Origin: Verrucomicrobiaceae bacterium UBA2429
GTDB lineage: Bacteria > Verrucomicrobiota > Verrucomicrobiia > Verrucomicrobiales > Verrucomicrobiaceae
Length of the DNA: 17,069 bases
Reading direction: 5' to 3'
NCBI GenBank assembly: GCA_002343505.1
Contig: DDQZ01000054.1
Location: 1 to 17,069, forward strand
Shown here: positions 7,736 through 14,084 of the stretch, one piece after another
Layout of the letters: every line of letters starts with the position of its first letter
Position numbering within the stretch: the first letter of the stretch is position 1
Made by a program: the position numbers and the translations under genes
The notes under the pieces: generated by a model
Seen by the model: only the letters and a program-made list of their open reading frames with translations
Told to the model about the DNA's origin: nothing
Databases searched by the model: none

Positions 7736-7839
7736 ACCCGGCAAGCCCGCGCGCCGGGTGAAACAGACACTCTCGCCTGTTTTCGAGAGGCAAAGACAGG
7801 AGTGCCCGCGCCACGGCGAAGCGAGCCTCGAATCGTGGC
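7736..7839 (-). other. Cluster of inverted repeats in the UPF0126 leader
   Basis: Four stems are visible: ACCCGGC/GCCGGGT (7736-7742 with 7753-7759), CTCTCG/CGAGAG (7770-7775 with 7784-7789), CCTGT/ACAGG extended by A-T pairs across a bulge (7776-7780 with 7796-7800), and GCCACG/CGTGGC (7810-7815 with 7834-7839). The second and third overlap and are mutually exclusive. On the minus strand this region follows the fusion-gene stop and precedes the UPF0126 start, so it may end the first transcript or form a leader for the second. No clean T-run is present. Confidence 0.35.
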
Positions 7840-7874
7840 TTCACTTCATCTGGATTCAATCCGCAGGCGCTCAT

Positions 7875-10409
7875 TCAGCCTTCCCGGCGTCCGTTGCGGG
7901 CGGCGGCGTGGCTGAAGTAGTGCTCGGTGATGAGGTCGGAGAGCTTTTCCAGTCCGGCGGTGAAACTGGCGCAGAAAGCCGGGACGGCTTCGGTGACGGT
8001 GCCGGGGGCTCGGGCAAGGGCGTCGAGGCTCAGGGCGGAGAGGTCGGAAAGCAGGGAGTCGGCCTGGCGGCGGGCGCTGGCGGCGGTGTCACCTTGAAGG
8101 GCGAGCGGAAGCTGGGCGGTCTGGCGTCCGAGGATGGCGAGCTGGTGGGCCAGGGATCGGGGGTTGATGTCGTTGAGCAGCAACAGGTCAAGCACGGGGA
8201 TGAGCGCGGGGCGGGCGAAGTGGAGGCGGCGGTAGGTCATGCTGCTGTCGCAGATCTCGAGAAGCGGCGGCAGGATGCTGTCGTCGCTGGCGGCGGCGCA
8301 GGTGGCGGCGCTGATCAGGGTGGAAAGGGCGGCGGCGCGTTCGATGCGGCGGCCTATTTCCAGGAAGCGCCAGCCGTGGCCGCGGGTCATGTTTTCCTGC
8401 TGCATGCCGCTGATGGCGGCGAGGTCGAGGATGAGGGTGTCGAGCATGGCCTGCGCCTCGCCGGGCTGGAAGGGGCCGGCTGGCAGGCGGGCGTCGCGCT
8501 CAATGCGGTTGACCAGGCGCCAGGTGTCGTCGGAGAGGCGATCGCGGGCGGCGGCGGCATTAAAGTGAAGGCGGGCGGCCAGTTCTGGGATGGCGCCGGG
8601 GTGCTTGGCGTCCTGCACGAGAGTCTGGAGGTGGTCGTGCAGGGGCTGGCCCTCCGGGTGCATGCCGAGGCTGTGGAGCAGGCCGGCGCAGCCGGAAAGC
8701 TCGTGGCGCTCCAGTTCGGAGCGCTCCCCGGCCAGTCGCTGGAGGAGGGTGCGCAGGAGCCGGACAGTCTGCTCCAGGCGCTCGGCATAACGGCCAAACC
8801 AAAAAAGGTGGTCGGCGGCGCGGCTGGGCACGCCGCTGGGCGGGCGGGCCGGGCGGATGGCGGCGGCCTCGCGGGCGGGAGCCTGCGGGGCGTGGGGGTG
8901 CGCGCCGCTGGAGATGACCCAGGTGTCCTTGCTGATGCCGCCGGAGCGCAGCGTGATGAGCCAGCGGCCGGGCTCGGGACTGACACGGGCGAGGCCGCCG
9001 GGCATGGTCTCGAATCCTTCCCCGCGGGCGATGGCGAAGGCACGCCAGACCAGGGGCCGGGCCTCCATGCGCGAGCCGGTCCACGCGGGCGTGGTGGAGA
9101 GGGGCAGAACCTCCTGGGCCACCCATTCGTGAGGGGCGGCGCGGATGGATTCGAGCTGGCGCTCGCGCTGCTCGGAGTCGAGATCAGCGAGGAAGACAGG
9201 GTCGCGCGCGCCGCGTGTGAAGGCGGGTTTGACGACCCAGCGGGAGGGTTCGGCCAGGAGCAGTTCCAGCTCCCGCTGCTGGCCGCACCACCAGGTGGGA
9301 ACACAGGGAAGCAGCAGTTCCTGGCCCAGAAGGTGGCGGCATATGCCGGGAAGGAAAGGGTGCAGGGCCGGGGTTTCCACGATGCCCGCGCCGAGGCCGT
9401 TGGCCAGGGCCACACTGCCGTTGCGCCAGGCTTCGACAAGGCCGGCGACGCCGATGAGAGACTCGGCGCGCAGTTCCAGGGGATCACACCAGCGGTCGTC
9501 CACATGGCGGACCATGACATCCACGCGGTGGAGCCCCTCAAGGGTTTTGAGATAAAGGGCGCGGTCGCGCGTGGTGAGGTCGGCGCCCTCGACCAGGGGG
9601 AAGCCGAGGTGGCGGGCTAGGAACGCGTGCTCGTAATAAGTCTCGTGGCGCGGGCCGGGGGTGAGCATGAGGATGCCGGCGCGGCCGTGGCGGGTCTTGG
9701 GCGCCAGGGACTGGAGCATTTCACGCTGCGAGTCGAAATGGGCGGCGAGGCGGCGGACGCGGGAGGCGTTGAACTCCTCGGGGAAGACGTTGGATAGGAT
9801 GACGCGGTTCTCCAGAGTGTAGCCGTGGCCGGCGGGGCGCTCGGCGCGGTCGGTCAGCACGAGCCAGCGGCCGTCCGCGCCGCGCACGAGGTCGCAGGCC
9901 AGATGGGAAAGCCAGCGGCCGCCGGGCGGGGTGATGCCGGCTGCTGGGCGGAGGAAGCCAGGGTTGGCGTGGAGGATGCGGGGCGGCAGAAGGCCCGCCT
10001 GGATGAGTGTCTGCGGCCCGTAGAGGTCGGCCAGGATGGCGTTGAGCAGACGCGACCGCTGGTCGAGGCCGGCGCTGACATGGAGCCATTCGTCCTCGCC
10101 GAGGAGGAAGGGGAGGACATCGAGGGACCAGGGGCGGCTGGTGCCGAGGGCGTCGTCATAGACATTGTAAGTGACACCATGGTCGCGCAGCAGACGCTGG
10201 ATGGCGGCGGCGCGCGCCTGGATGTCCTCCGGTCCGCACTGGGCCAGGAAGCTGCCGAAGGTGCGCCAATGCGGGCGCAGGGCGCCGCCGGGCAGGAGCA
10301 TCTCATCGTGGACTCCGGGCTGCGGCCGGTACCCCTCCAGCAGGCCGCCGCCAGCGGGCGCTTCAAGCGGCGGCGTGGCGGTGCGTGCTGCTGGGTTGGC
10401 GGACGGCAT
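7875..10409 (-). CDS. Circularly permuted ATP-grasp / alpha-E domain fusion protein
   Basis: An 844-residue cytosolic fusion. Residues about 30-510 are a CP_ATPgrasp (DUF404/407-type, PF14403-like) domain: LTPGPRHETYYEHAFLARHL near 249-268, DVMVRHVDDRWCDPLELR, GLGAGIVETPALHPFLP, the probable ATP-binding lysine in WVVKPAFTRGARDP (K394), WVAQEVLPLS and MPGGLARVSP. An Ala/Pro linker (about 504-533) joins it to an all-helical alpha-E domain (PF04168, DUF403) from DHLFWFGRYAERLEQ (533-547) to about 835, including NMTRGHGWRFLEIGRRIERA. Such proteins are proposed, from comparative genomics (Iyer, Aravind and colleagues), to ligate amino acids or make small peptide tags, usually beside transglutaminase-like or Anbu peptidase genes; neither is seen here. 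I chose the ATG at 10409; a TTG at 10448 would add 13 residues. Biochemical function is unproven. Confidence 0.9.
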   Translation of the reverse strand: MPSANPAARTATPPLEAPAGGGLLEGYRPQPGVHDEMLLPGGALRPHWRTFGSFLAQCGPEDIQARAAAIQRLLRDHGVTYNVYDDALGTSRPWSLDVLPFLLGEDEWLHVSAGLDQRSRLLNAILADLYGPQTLIQAGLLPPRILHANPGFLRPAAGITPPGGRWLSHLACDLVRGADGRWLVLTDRAERPAGHGYTLENRVILSNVFPEEFNASRVRRLAAHFDSQREMLQSLAPKTRHGRAGILMLTPGPRHETYYEHAFLARHLGFPLVEGADLTTRDRALYLKTLEGLHRVDVMVRHVDDRWCDPLELRAESLIGVAGLVEAWRNGSVALANGLGAGIVETPALHPFLPGICRHLLGQELLLPCVPTWWCGQQRELELLLAEPSRWVVKPAFTRGARDPVFLADLDSEQRERQLESIRAAPHEWVAQEVLPLSTTPAWTGSRMEARPLVWRAFAIARGEGFETMPGGLARVSPEPGRWLITLRSGGISKDTWVISSGAHPHAPQAPAREAAAIRPARPPSGVPSRAADHLFWFGRYAERLEQTVRLLRTLLQRLAGERSELERHELSGCAGLLHSLGMHPEGQPLHDHLQTLVQDAKHPGAIPELAARLHFNAAAARDRLSDDTWRLVNRIERDARLPAGPFQPGEAQAMLDTLILDLAAISGMQQENMTRGHGWRFLEIGRRIERAAALSTLISAATCAAASDDSILPPLLEICDSSMTYRRLHFARPALIPVLDLLLLNDINPRSLAHQLAILGRQTAQLPLALQGDTAASARRQADSLLSDLSALSLDALARAPGTVTEAVPAFCASFTAGLEKLSDLITEHYFSHAAARNGRREG

Positions 10410-10433
10410 TCGGGAGGCTGGGCGTTCTTTCTT

Positions 10434-10452
10434 CAAATCAGGGGGCAAATCA
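10434..10452. repeat. Two direct copies of CAAATCA, 12-bp period
   Basis: CAAATCA occurs at 10434-10440 and 10446-10452, separated by GGGGG, in the spacer between the divergent fusion and DUF1501 genes. The reverse complement of TTCAAATC (10432-10439) recurs at 10532-10539. The CAAATC word is also an arm of the inverted repeat at 6954-6968. It may be a regulatory site; chance is not excluded. Confidence 0.25.
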
Positions 10453-10573
10453 AGAGAACAGATTCAATGCCAAGCGGAGGATGAAGATGGCGCGGCATGC
10501 GGCGCTGGAGCCGGTGTTTGCAATTGCGGGGGATTTGAAATGCGGGCAGGTTTTCGCCGCCATGCCCGCCGCC

Positions 10574-12004
10574 ATGAACCGCCGCCGCTTTCTCGGCCAA
10601 GCCTCCTGCTCCGCTTTGAGCGGCGTTTCGGTGCTCAACACGCTGCTGAACCTGCGGCTGGCGAACCACGCGGCGGCCAGCGGCGCGCCGGCGGACGACC
10701 GGACGCTGGTGTGCCTTTTTCTCAATGGCGGCAACGATTCCTTCAACTGGCTGGTGCCCAGGGATGCCGCGCGGCACGCGGTGTATGCCACGACACGCAG
10801 TGACCTGGCTCTCGGCACCGGCGATCTCGAGGTTTTGGACCAGGACGCGGGCGGTGACGGCCAGCTCTACGGGCTGCATCCTTCCTGCCAGGGCCTGGCG
10901 GACTTTTTCAACGGCACCGGCGTCAGCGGCGGACAAAGGCGGGCGGCTTTTCTGGCGAATGTGGGCACGCTGATCCAGCCGGTGACCAAGGCCCAATACC
11001 TGGCGGAAAGCGTGCCGCTGCCGCGCGCGCTATACTCGCACAGCGACCAGATTGACCAGTGGCAGACCTCGGTGCCTCAGGGCATGACGCAGCTCAGCGG
11101 ATGGGGCGGGCGCGCGGCGGATGTGCTGCACGCGATGAACACGAGCGCGCTCTCGATGGGCATCTCGCTCTCCGGGAACAACCTGTTCCAGGTGGGCAAC
11201 CAGTCCGCTCAGTTTGTGGTGACCTCCAGCGGGGCGCTGACATTCACCGGCAGCGGCGAGACCTCGCCGGCGCATCCGCTTTTCCAAAAGAACGCGGCGC
11301 ATCGCTCGATCATCGAGCAGAGCTACGCGAGCCTGATGCAGGAGGCCTACGCGAAGCTGACCAAGGGCAGCATCGAGCTGCAGGAGTTCTTTTTGCAGCA
11401 GTTCAACAGCTACGATGACTCGCCGGTGGCCGGCCTCTTCCCTGGCGGCAACTGGGTGGCGCAGCAGTTCCGCGCGGCGGCGAAAATGATCGCGCTGCGC
11501 CCGGCGCTGGGGCTGCACCGGCAGACGATTTTCATCGGCTTCGGCGGCTGGGACCACCATGGGGAGTTGCTGGAGACCCAGGCCGGGATGCTGGCGGTGA
11601 TGGATGCCGCGCTGACCGGCTTCCAGCGGGCGCTGGATCAACTGGGGCTGGCGGACAGCGTGATCACCTTCACCGCGTCCGATTTTGGCCGCACCCTGCG
11701 GAGCAACGGGCGCGGCACCGACCACGCCTGGGGCGGCAACGCGCTGGTCATGGGCGGCCCGGTGCGCGGGGGCCGGGTTTTCGGCAGCTTCCCCGACCTG
11801 GCCCTCGACAGCAGCTTGGACACGGGTTTCGGCGGGCGTGTCATCCCCTCCACCTCCTGTGACTCCTTCTTTGCCGAAATGCTGCGCTGGTTCGGCGTGG
11901 CGGCGGCTGACATGGACTATGTGCTGCCCAACATCGCCAACTTTTACGATCCGCACTCATCCAGCCTGCCTGTGGGCTTCCTCAAACCCGGCACCTGGTC
12001 ATGA
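10574..12004 (+). CDS. DUF1501 family protein with Tat signal
   Basis: A 476-residue exported protein of the DUF1501 family, distantly related to the alkaline phosphatase/sulfatase superfamily and very common in Verrucomicrobia and Planctomycetes. It starts with a twin-arginine signal (MNRRRFLGQA, then a hydrophobic stretch to about residue 36), so it should be folded and bound to cofactor before export. Core motifs are CLFLNGGNDSFNWLVP (47-62), GGWDHHGELLETQAGM (from 324), TASDFGRT (367-374) and GTDHAWGGN (381-389), whose Asp and His residues are probable metal ligands. I chose the ATG at 10574 to give a short Tat n-region; in-frame ATGs at 10562 and 10480 are alternatives. Family members usually pair with a DUF1800 gene, which is absent here. 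The stop overlaps the next start (ATGA), implying translational coupling. Substrate unknown. Confidence 0.92.
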   Translation: MNRRRFLGQASCSALSGVSVLNTLLNLRLANHAAASGAPADDRTLVCLFLNGGNDSFNWLVPRDAARHAVYATTRSDLALGTGDLEVLDQDAGGDGQLYGLHPSCQGLADFFNGTGVSGGQRRAAFLANVGTLIQPVTKAQYLAESVPLPRALYSHSDQIDQWQTSVPQGMTQLSGWGGRAADVLHAMNTSALSMGISLSGNNLFQVGNQSAQFVVTSSGALTFTGSGETSPAHPLFQKNAAHRSIIEQSYASLMQEAYAKLTKGSIELQEFFLQQFNSYDDSPVAGLFPGGNWVAQQFRAAAKMIALRPALGLHRQTIFIGFGGWDHHGELLETQAGMLAVMDAALTGFQRALDQLGLADSVITFTASDFGRTLRSNGRGTDHAWGGNALVMGGPVRGGRVFGSFPDLALDSSLDTGFGGRVIPSTSCDSFFAEMLRWFGVAAADMDYVLPNIANFYDPHSSSLPVGFLKPGTWS

Positions 12005-12600
12005 GGGACGCGGGCATGACCGGTCGGGGACGCGCGCTGGCTGCAGGGGCGCTGGTTTTGACAATGACCGCGTTCTGGCTGATGCGGCCCGTGCTTTGGC
12101 CGGAGAAAGACCCGCCGCCGCTGGCAGGGGTGGCCCCCGCGTCTTCCATGCCGCATCCGCCTGCGGAACCCCTGCCTGGGGAGCGCATCCTGCGCTCCTA
12201 CGCCAGCGCTGACAGTCGTGCGGAGGATGATCTGGCGGCGATGGCCCATGCGGTGGCAAATCTGGCCCTGCTCGTCAAAGGGGGAGAGCCTTTCCGGCTC
12301 GGAGCCAATGAGGAGATCGCCGCCGCGCTGCGCGGGGAGAACCGCGCGCGCATCCGCTTCCTGCCGGAGGGGCACCGCGCCTTCGATGCCCAGGGGCGTC
12401 TGGTGGACCGCTGGGGCACGCCTTTATTTTTCCACGCCCTTTCGCACGAGCGGCTGGACATCCGCAGCGCGGGGCCGGACCGGCGGATGTGGACGGAGGA
12501 CGACATCCACCGGCGGCACGATGGCGCTTATCTCGGCGCGGAGGCGCTCAACGCGCCGAGCCTCTTTGAGGCGGAGGGCGCAAAGCCGGACCGGCGCTGA
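12001..12600 (+). CDS. Membrane-anchored protein with GspG-like (pseudopilin C-terminal) tail
   Basis: A 199-residue protein with a short basic N-terminus, one hydrophobic span (about 12-32, LAAGALVLTMTAFWLM) and a Pro-rich linker (36-60), so it is probably a signal-anchored periplasmic protein. The last third contains DRWGTPLFFHALS (136-148) followed by DIRSAGPDRRMWTEDDI (153-169). This matches the pattern of the C-terminal part of type II secretion major pseudopilins (D-x-WG-x-P ... S-x-GPD ... DDI), where acidic residues bind calcium. The prepilin-type N-terminus is missing: there is no G-F-T-L-x-E motif. It is not a normal pilin. The ATG overlaps the DUF1501 stop, so the two products probably act together. 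I recall similar small genes beside DUF1501/DUF1800 in Verrucomicrobia. Function unknown. Confidence 0.8.
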   Translation: MRDAGMTGRGRALAAGALVLTMTAFWLMRPVLWPEKDPPPLAGVAPASSMPHPPAEPLPGERILRSYASADSRAEDDLAAMAHAVANLALLVKGGEPFRLGANEEIAAALRGENRARIRFLPEGHRAFDAQGRLVDRWGTPLFFHALSHERLDIRSAGPDRRMWTEDDIHRRHDGAYLGAEALNAPSLFEAEGAKPDRR

Positions 12601-12624
12601 GCCGCCCCCCTGGACAAACCGCCA

Positions 12625-12936
12625 TCAGTTCCCCAGCGGCTGCGAGTCATACACGACCACCTTTTCAAAGAACGGCTTGCAGGTGTCCACAAAGCGCTGG
12701 TGGTCCGGGCAGCCCTTCTGGTAGAAATCATGGTCGGCCATGCTCTTGAAGCGCAGGCTGAGGGAGTAGCTGAAGCTGTGGTCGGTGACGGGGCGCGCCT
12801 CGGTGGGGGCGGGTTTGCCGCAGAAGCCGGACTCCAGGTAGGAGATGCGGGTCAGAGCGGCGAGTTCGGTCTCGAAGACGCGGACCTGGTCCCCGGACAT
12901 GCCGGTTTTGAGCCAGAAATAGACGTTGTGTTGCAT
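12625..12936 (-). CDS. Dabb (stress-responsive A/B barrel) family protein
   Basis: A 103-residue protein with the dimeric alpha/beta-barrel (Dabb, PF07876) pattern: MQHNVYFWLK strand, helix, then the family block PVTDHSFSYSLSLRFKSMAD (49-68), DHDFYQKGCPDHQRFVD (68-84) and a closing KVVVYDS strand. Family members are small homodimers; some are stress-induced and some are cyclases or oxygenase-like, and no reaction can be assigned here. The frame is open much further upstream, but those codons are basic and proline-rich with no homology and overlap another small gene. The ATG at 12936 gives the normal family length. It is convergent with the GspG-tail gene (24 nt apart) and sits 52 nt after the small membrane protein, possibly in one transcript. 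Confidence 0.85.
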   Translation of the reverse strand: MQHNVYFWLKTGMSGDQVRVFETELAALTRISYLESGFCGKPAPTEARPVTDHSFSYSLSLRFKSMADHDFYQKGCPDHQRFVDTCKPFFEKVVVYDSQPLGN

Positions 12937-12988
12937 AAGGCCGCGCAGATTGGCAGGGAGGCGGGCCGGGGCAAGCGGGAACCGCGCC

Positions 12989-13153
12989 TTACTTCCGCGC
13001 CGCAGGCGGCGGGGGCGGGGCGGGCGCGCGCTCGAAGCGGGTGAACACGGCCAGCGCATGGTAAAAGCCGAAAAGCAGAGCCAGCAGCAGGAAGAATGCT
13101 GCCAGTGCCCGGAATCCGGGAAACCAGGGTGGATGTAGCCGACGGCGCCGCAT
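12989..13153 (-). CDS. Small single-pass membrane protein (54 aa)
   Basis: A short frame from ATG at 13153 to TAA at 12989 encodes 54 residues: a basic N-terminus (MRRRRLHPPWFPGFR), one strong hydrophobic span (about 16-37, LAAFFLLLALLFGFYHALAV), then an arginine-flanked tail with five consecutive prolines (APAPPPPPAARK). By the positive-inside rule the N-terminus faces the cytosol. A GGTGGG run about 5-10 nt before the ATG could act as a weak ribosome-binding site, one of the few in the window. It precedes the Dabb gene by 52 nt on the same strand and so may be co-expressed. No family recognised. The organised architecture argues for a real gene, but at this length in GC-rich DNA it is uncertain. 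Confidence 0.6.
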   Translation of the reverse strand: MRRRRLHPPWFPGFRALAAFFLLLALLFGFYHALAVFTRFERAPAPPPPPAARK

Positions 13154-13165
13154 GAAGCCCACCGT

Positions 13166-13181
13166 GGCGCGAGGCCGCGCC
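13166..13181 (-). other. Compact GC hairpin upstream of the small membrane protein
   Basis: GGCGCG (13166-13171) and CGCGCC (13176-13181) form a perfect 6-bp stem with a 4-nt loop, 13 nt upstream of the leftward start. It could mask or structure the leader. In such GC-rich DNA it may be chance. Confidence 0.2.
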
Positions 13182-13196
13182 TAGGCAAGGCGCAAA

Positions 13197-13230
13197 CGCT
13201 CGGGCCCGCGACGCCTCATCCGCCCGAGCG
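13197..13230. other. 9-bp perfect inverted repeat between divergent genes
   Basis: CGCTCGGGC (13197-13205) and GCCCGAGCG (13222-13230) are perfect reverse complements with a 16-nt loop. They sit between the leftward membrane-protein/Dabb pair and the rightward lipoprotein gene. There is no T-run downstream, and both flanking genes point away, so a terminator role is unlikely. A leader structure or operator is possible. Confidence 0.35.
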
Positions 13231-13319
13231 CGTCATTCAGGCGGGGTTCGTCCCGAAATCCGCCCGGTGTCGTAATGAATCGAAGACAAACGCCGGTTGC
13301 CGCGTTTGTTCCATCCCCC

Positions 13320-13976
13320 ATGATTTTCCCGTCCCCACGTTTTGCGGTCCTGGCCGCGACTTGTCTTCTAATGCCCTCGTGCGACCGTCTCGGCAAGAGC
13401 GAGGCCATCACCGAGTCGCGGGAGATTTCCATCCACGCCCCCAGGCCGAATGTTGACATTCCCAGCGCCACCCGGTTCTTCGACGACGCGCGGGAGGAGC
13501 AGCCGCAACGCCCGGATTTCCGCAGCCTGCTCACCTGGACCGTGCCGGAGGGCTGGAGTGAGAATCCCGAACCCGACCCCATGGGCATGCGCCTCCTCGA
13601 CCTGCGTTTTGGTCCGAACAAAGAGGGCGAATGCTACATCTCCTTGATGCCCGGCTCCGCCGGCGGCCTGGATGCGAACGTGAACCGCTGGCGCACCCAG
13701 ATGGACCAGCCCGCCTACACCGCCGAGGAACTGGCCGCCCTGCCGAAAAAGCCCTTCTTCAATCGCGAAGCCACCTTCGTGGCCTTTGATGGCGACTTCA
13801 AAGGCTTCGGTGCCGATACCGCCAAGACTGGCTACCGCATGCTCGGCCTCATCCACAGCACCGAACAGGCCACCATCTTTGTGAAGCTCACCGGCCCGAA
13901 GGAACTCGTCGAGCAGAACACCGCCGCGTTCGACGCCTTCTGCCAGTCCATCAAGCCCAACGTGCCCCGGCAATGA
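13320..13976 (+). CDS. Predicted lipoprotein of unknown function upstream of resB
   Basis: A 218-residue product from the ATG at 13320: short n-region, hydrophobic core (FAVLAATCLLMPS) and C21 followed by DRLGKS, a plausible though imperfect lipobox (MPSC). An upstream in-frame ATG (13275) would add 15 residues before the signal and is less likely. The mature part has LLTWTVPEGWSE, a GGLDANVNRWRTQMDQ segment, FVAFDGDFKGFG and a C-terminal FCQSIKP. The 'TVPEGW ... ANVNRWR ... F..F..SI' pattern is one I associate with secreted proteins in Planctomycetes and Verrucomicrobia, possibly with a PsbP/Mog1-like fold; that is inference. It lies 108 nt before resB on the same strand, so it may take part in cytochrome c maturation or just share the transcript. 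Confidence 0.75.
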   Translation: MIFPSPRFAVLAATCLLMPSCDRLGKSEAITESREISIHAPRPNVDIPSATRFFDDAREEQPQRPDFRSLLTWTVPEGWSENPEPDPMGMRLLDLRFGPNKEGECYISLMPGSAGGLDANVNRWRTQMDQPAYTAEELAALPKKPFFNREATFVAFDGDFKGFGADTAKTGYRMLGLIHSTEQATIFVKLTGPKELVEQNTAAFDAFCQSIKPNVPRQ

Positions 13977-14084
13977 TCGCGCTGAACGAAATCCGTCCTT
14001 TCAAGCCCGGCGCCCGCTCGTCTCCTTCCGCCTGTCTTCCAACTGGGCGCTGAACACAGTCCCCGCCTTTCCCAGCTTTCCCCC

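Noticed and set aside
7716..9620. 634-codon plus-strand open frame opposite the CP-ATP-grasp/alpha-E fusion
   Set aside because: Low-complexity Gly/Ala/Val/Glu translation without any family motif, whereas the opposite strand encodes clear domains. It is a codon-bias artefact.
12937..13188. N-terminal extension of the Dabb protein in the same frame
   Set aside because: The extra codons give a basic, proline-rich non-homologous tail, exceed family length and overlap the better-organised 54-residue membrane protein frame.
13979..14055. GCGCTGAAC repeated at 13979-13987 and 14047-14055 before resB
   Set aside because: Two 9-bp copies with different flanks in a GC-rich spacer; likely chance.
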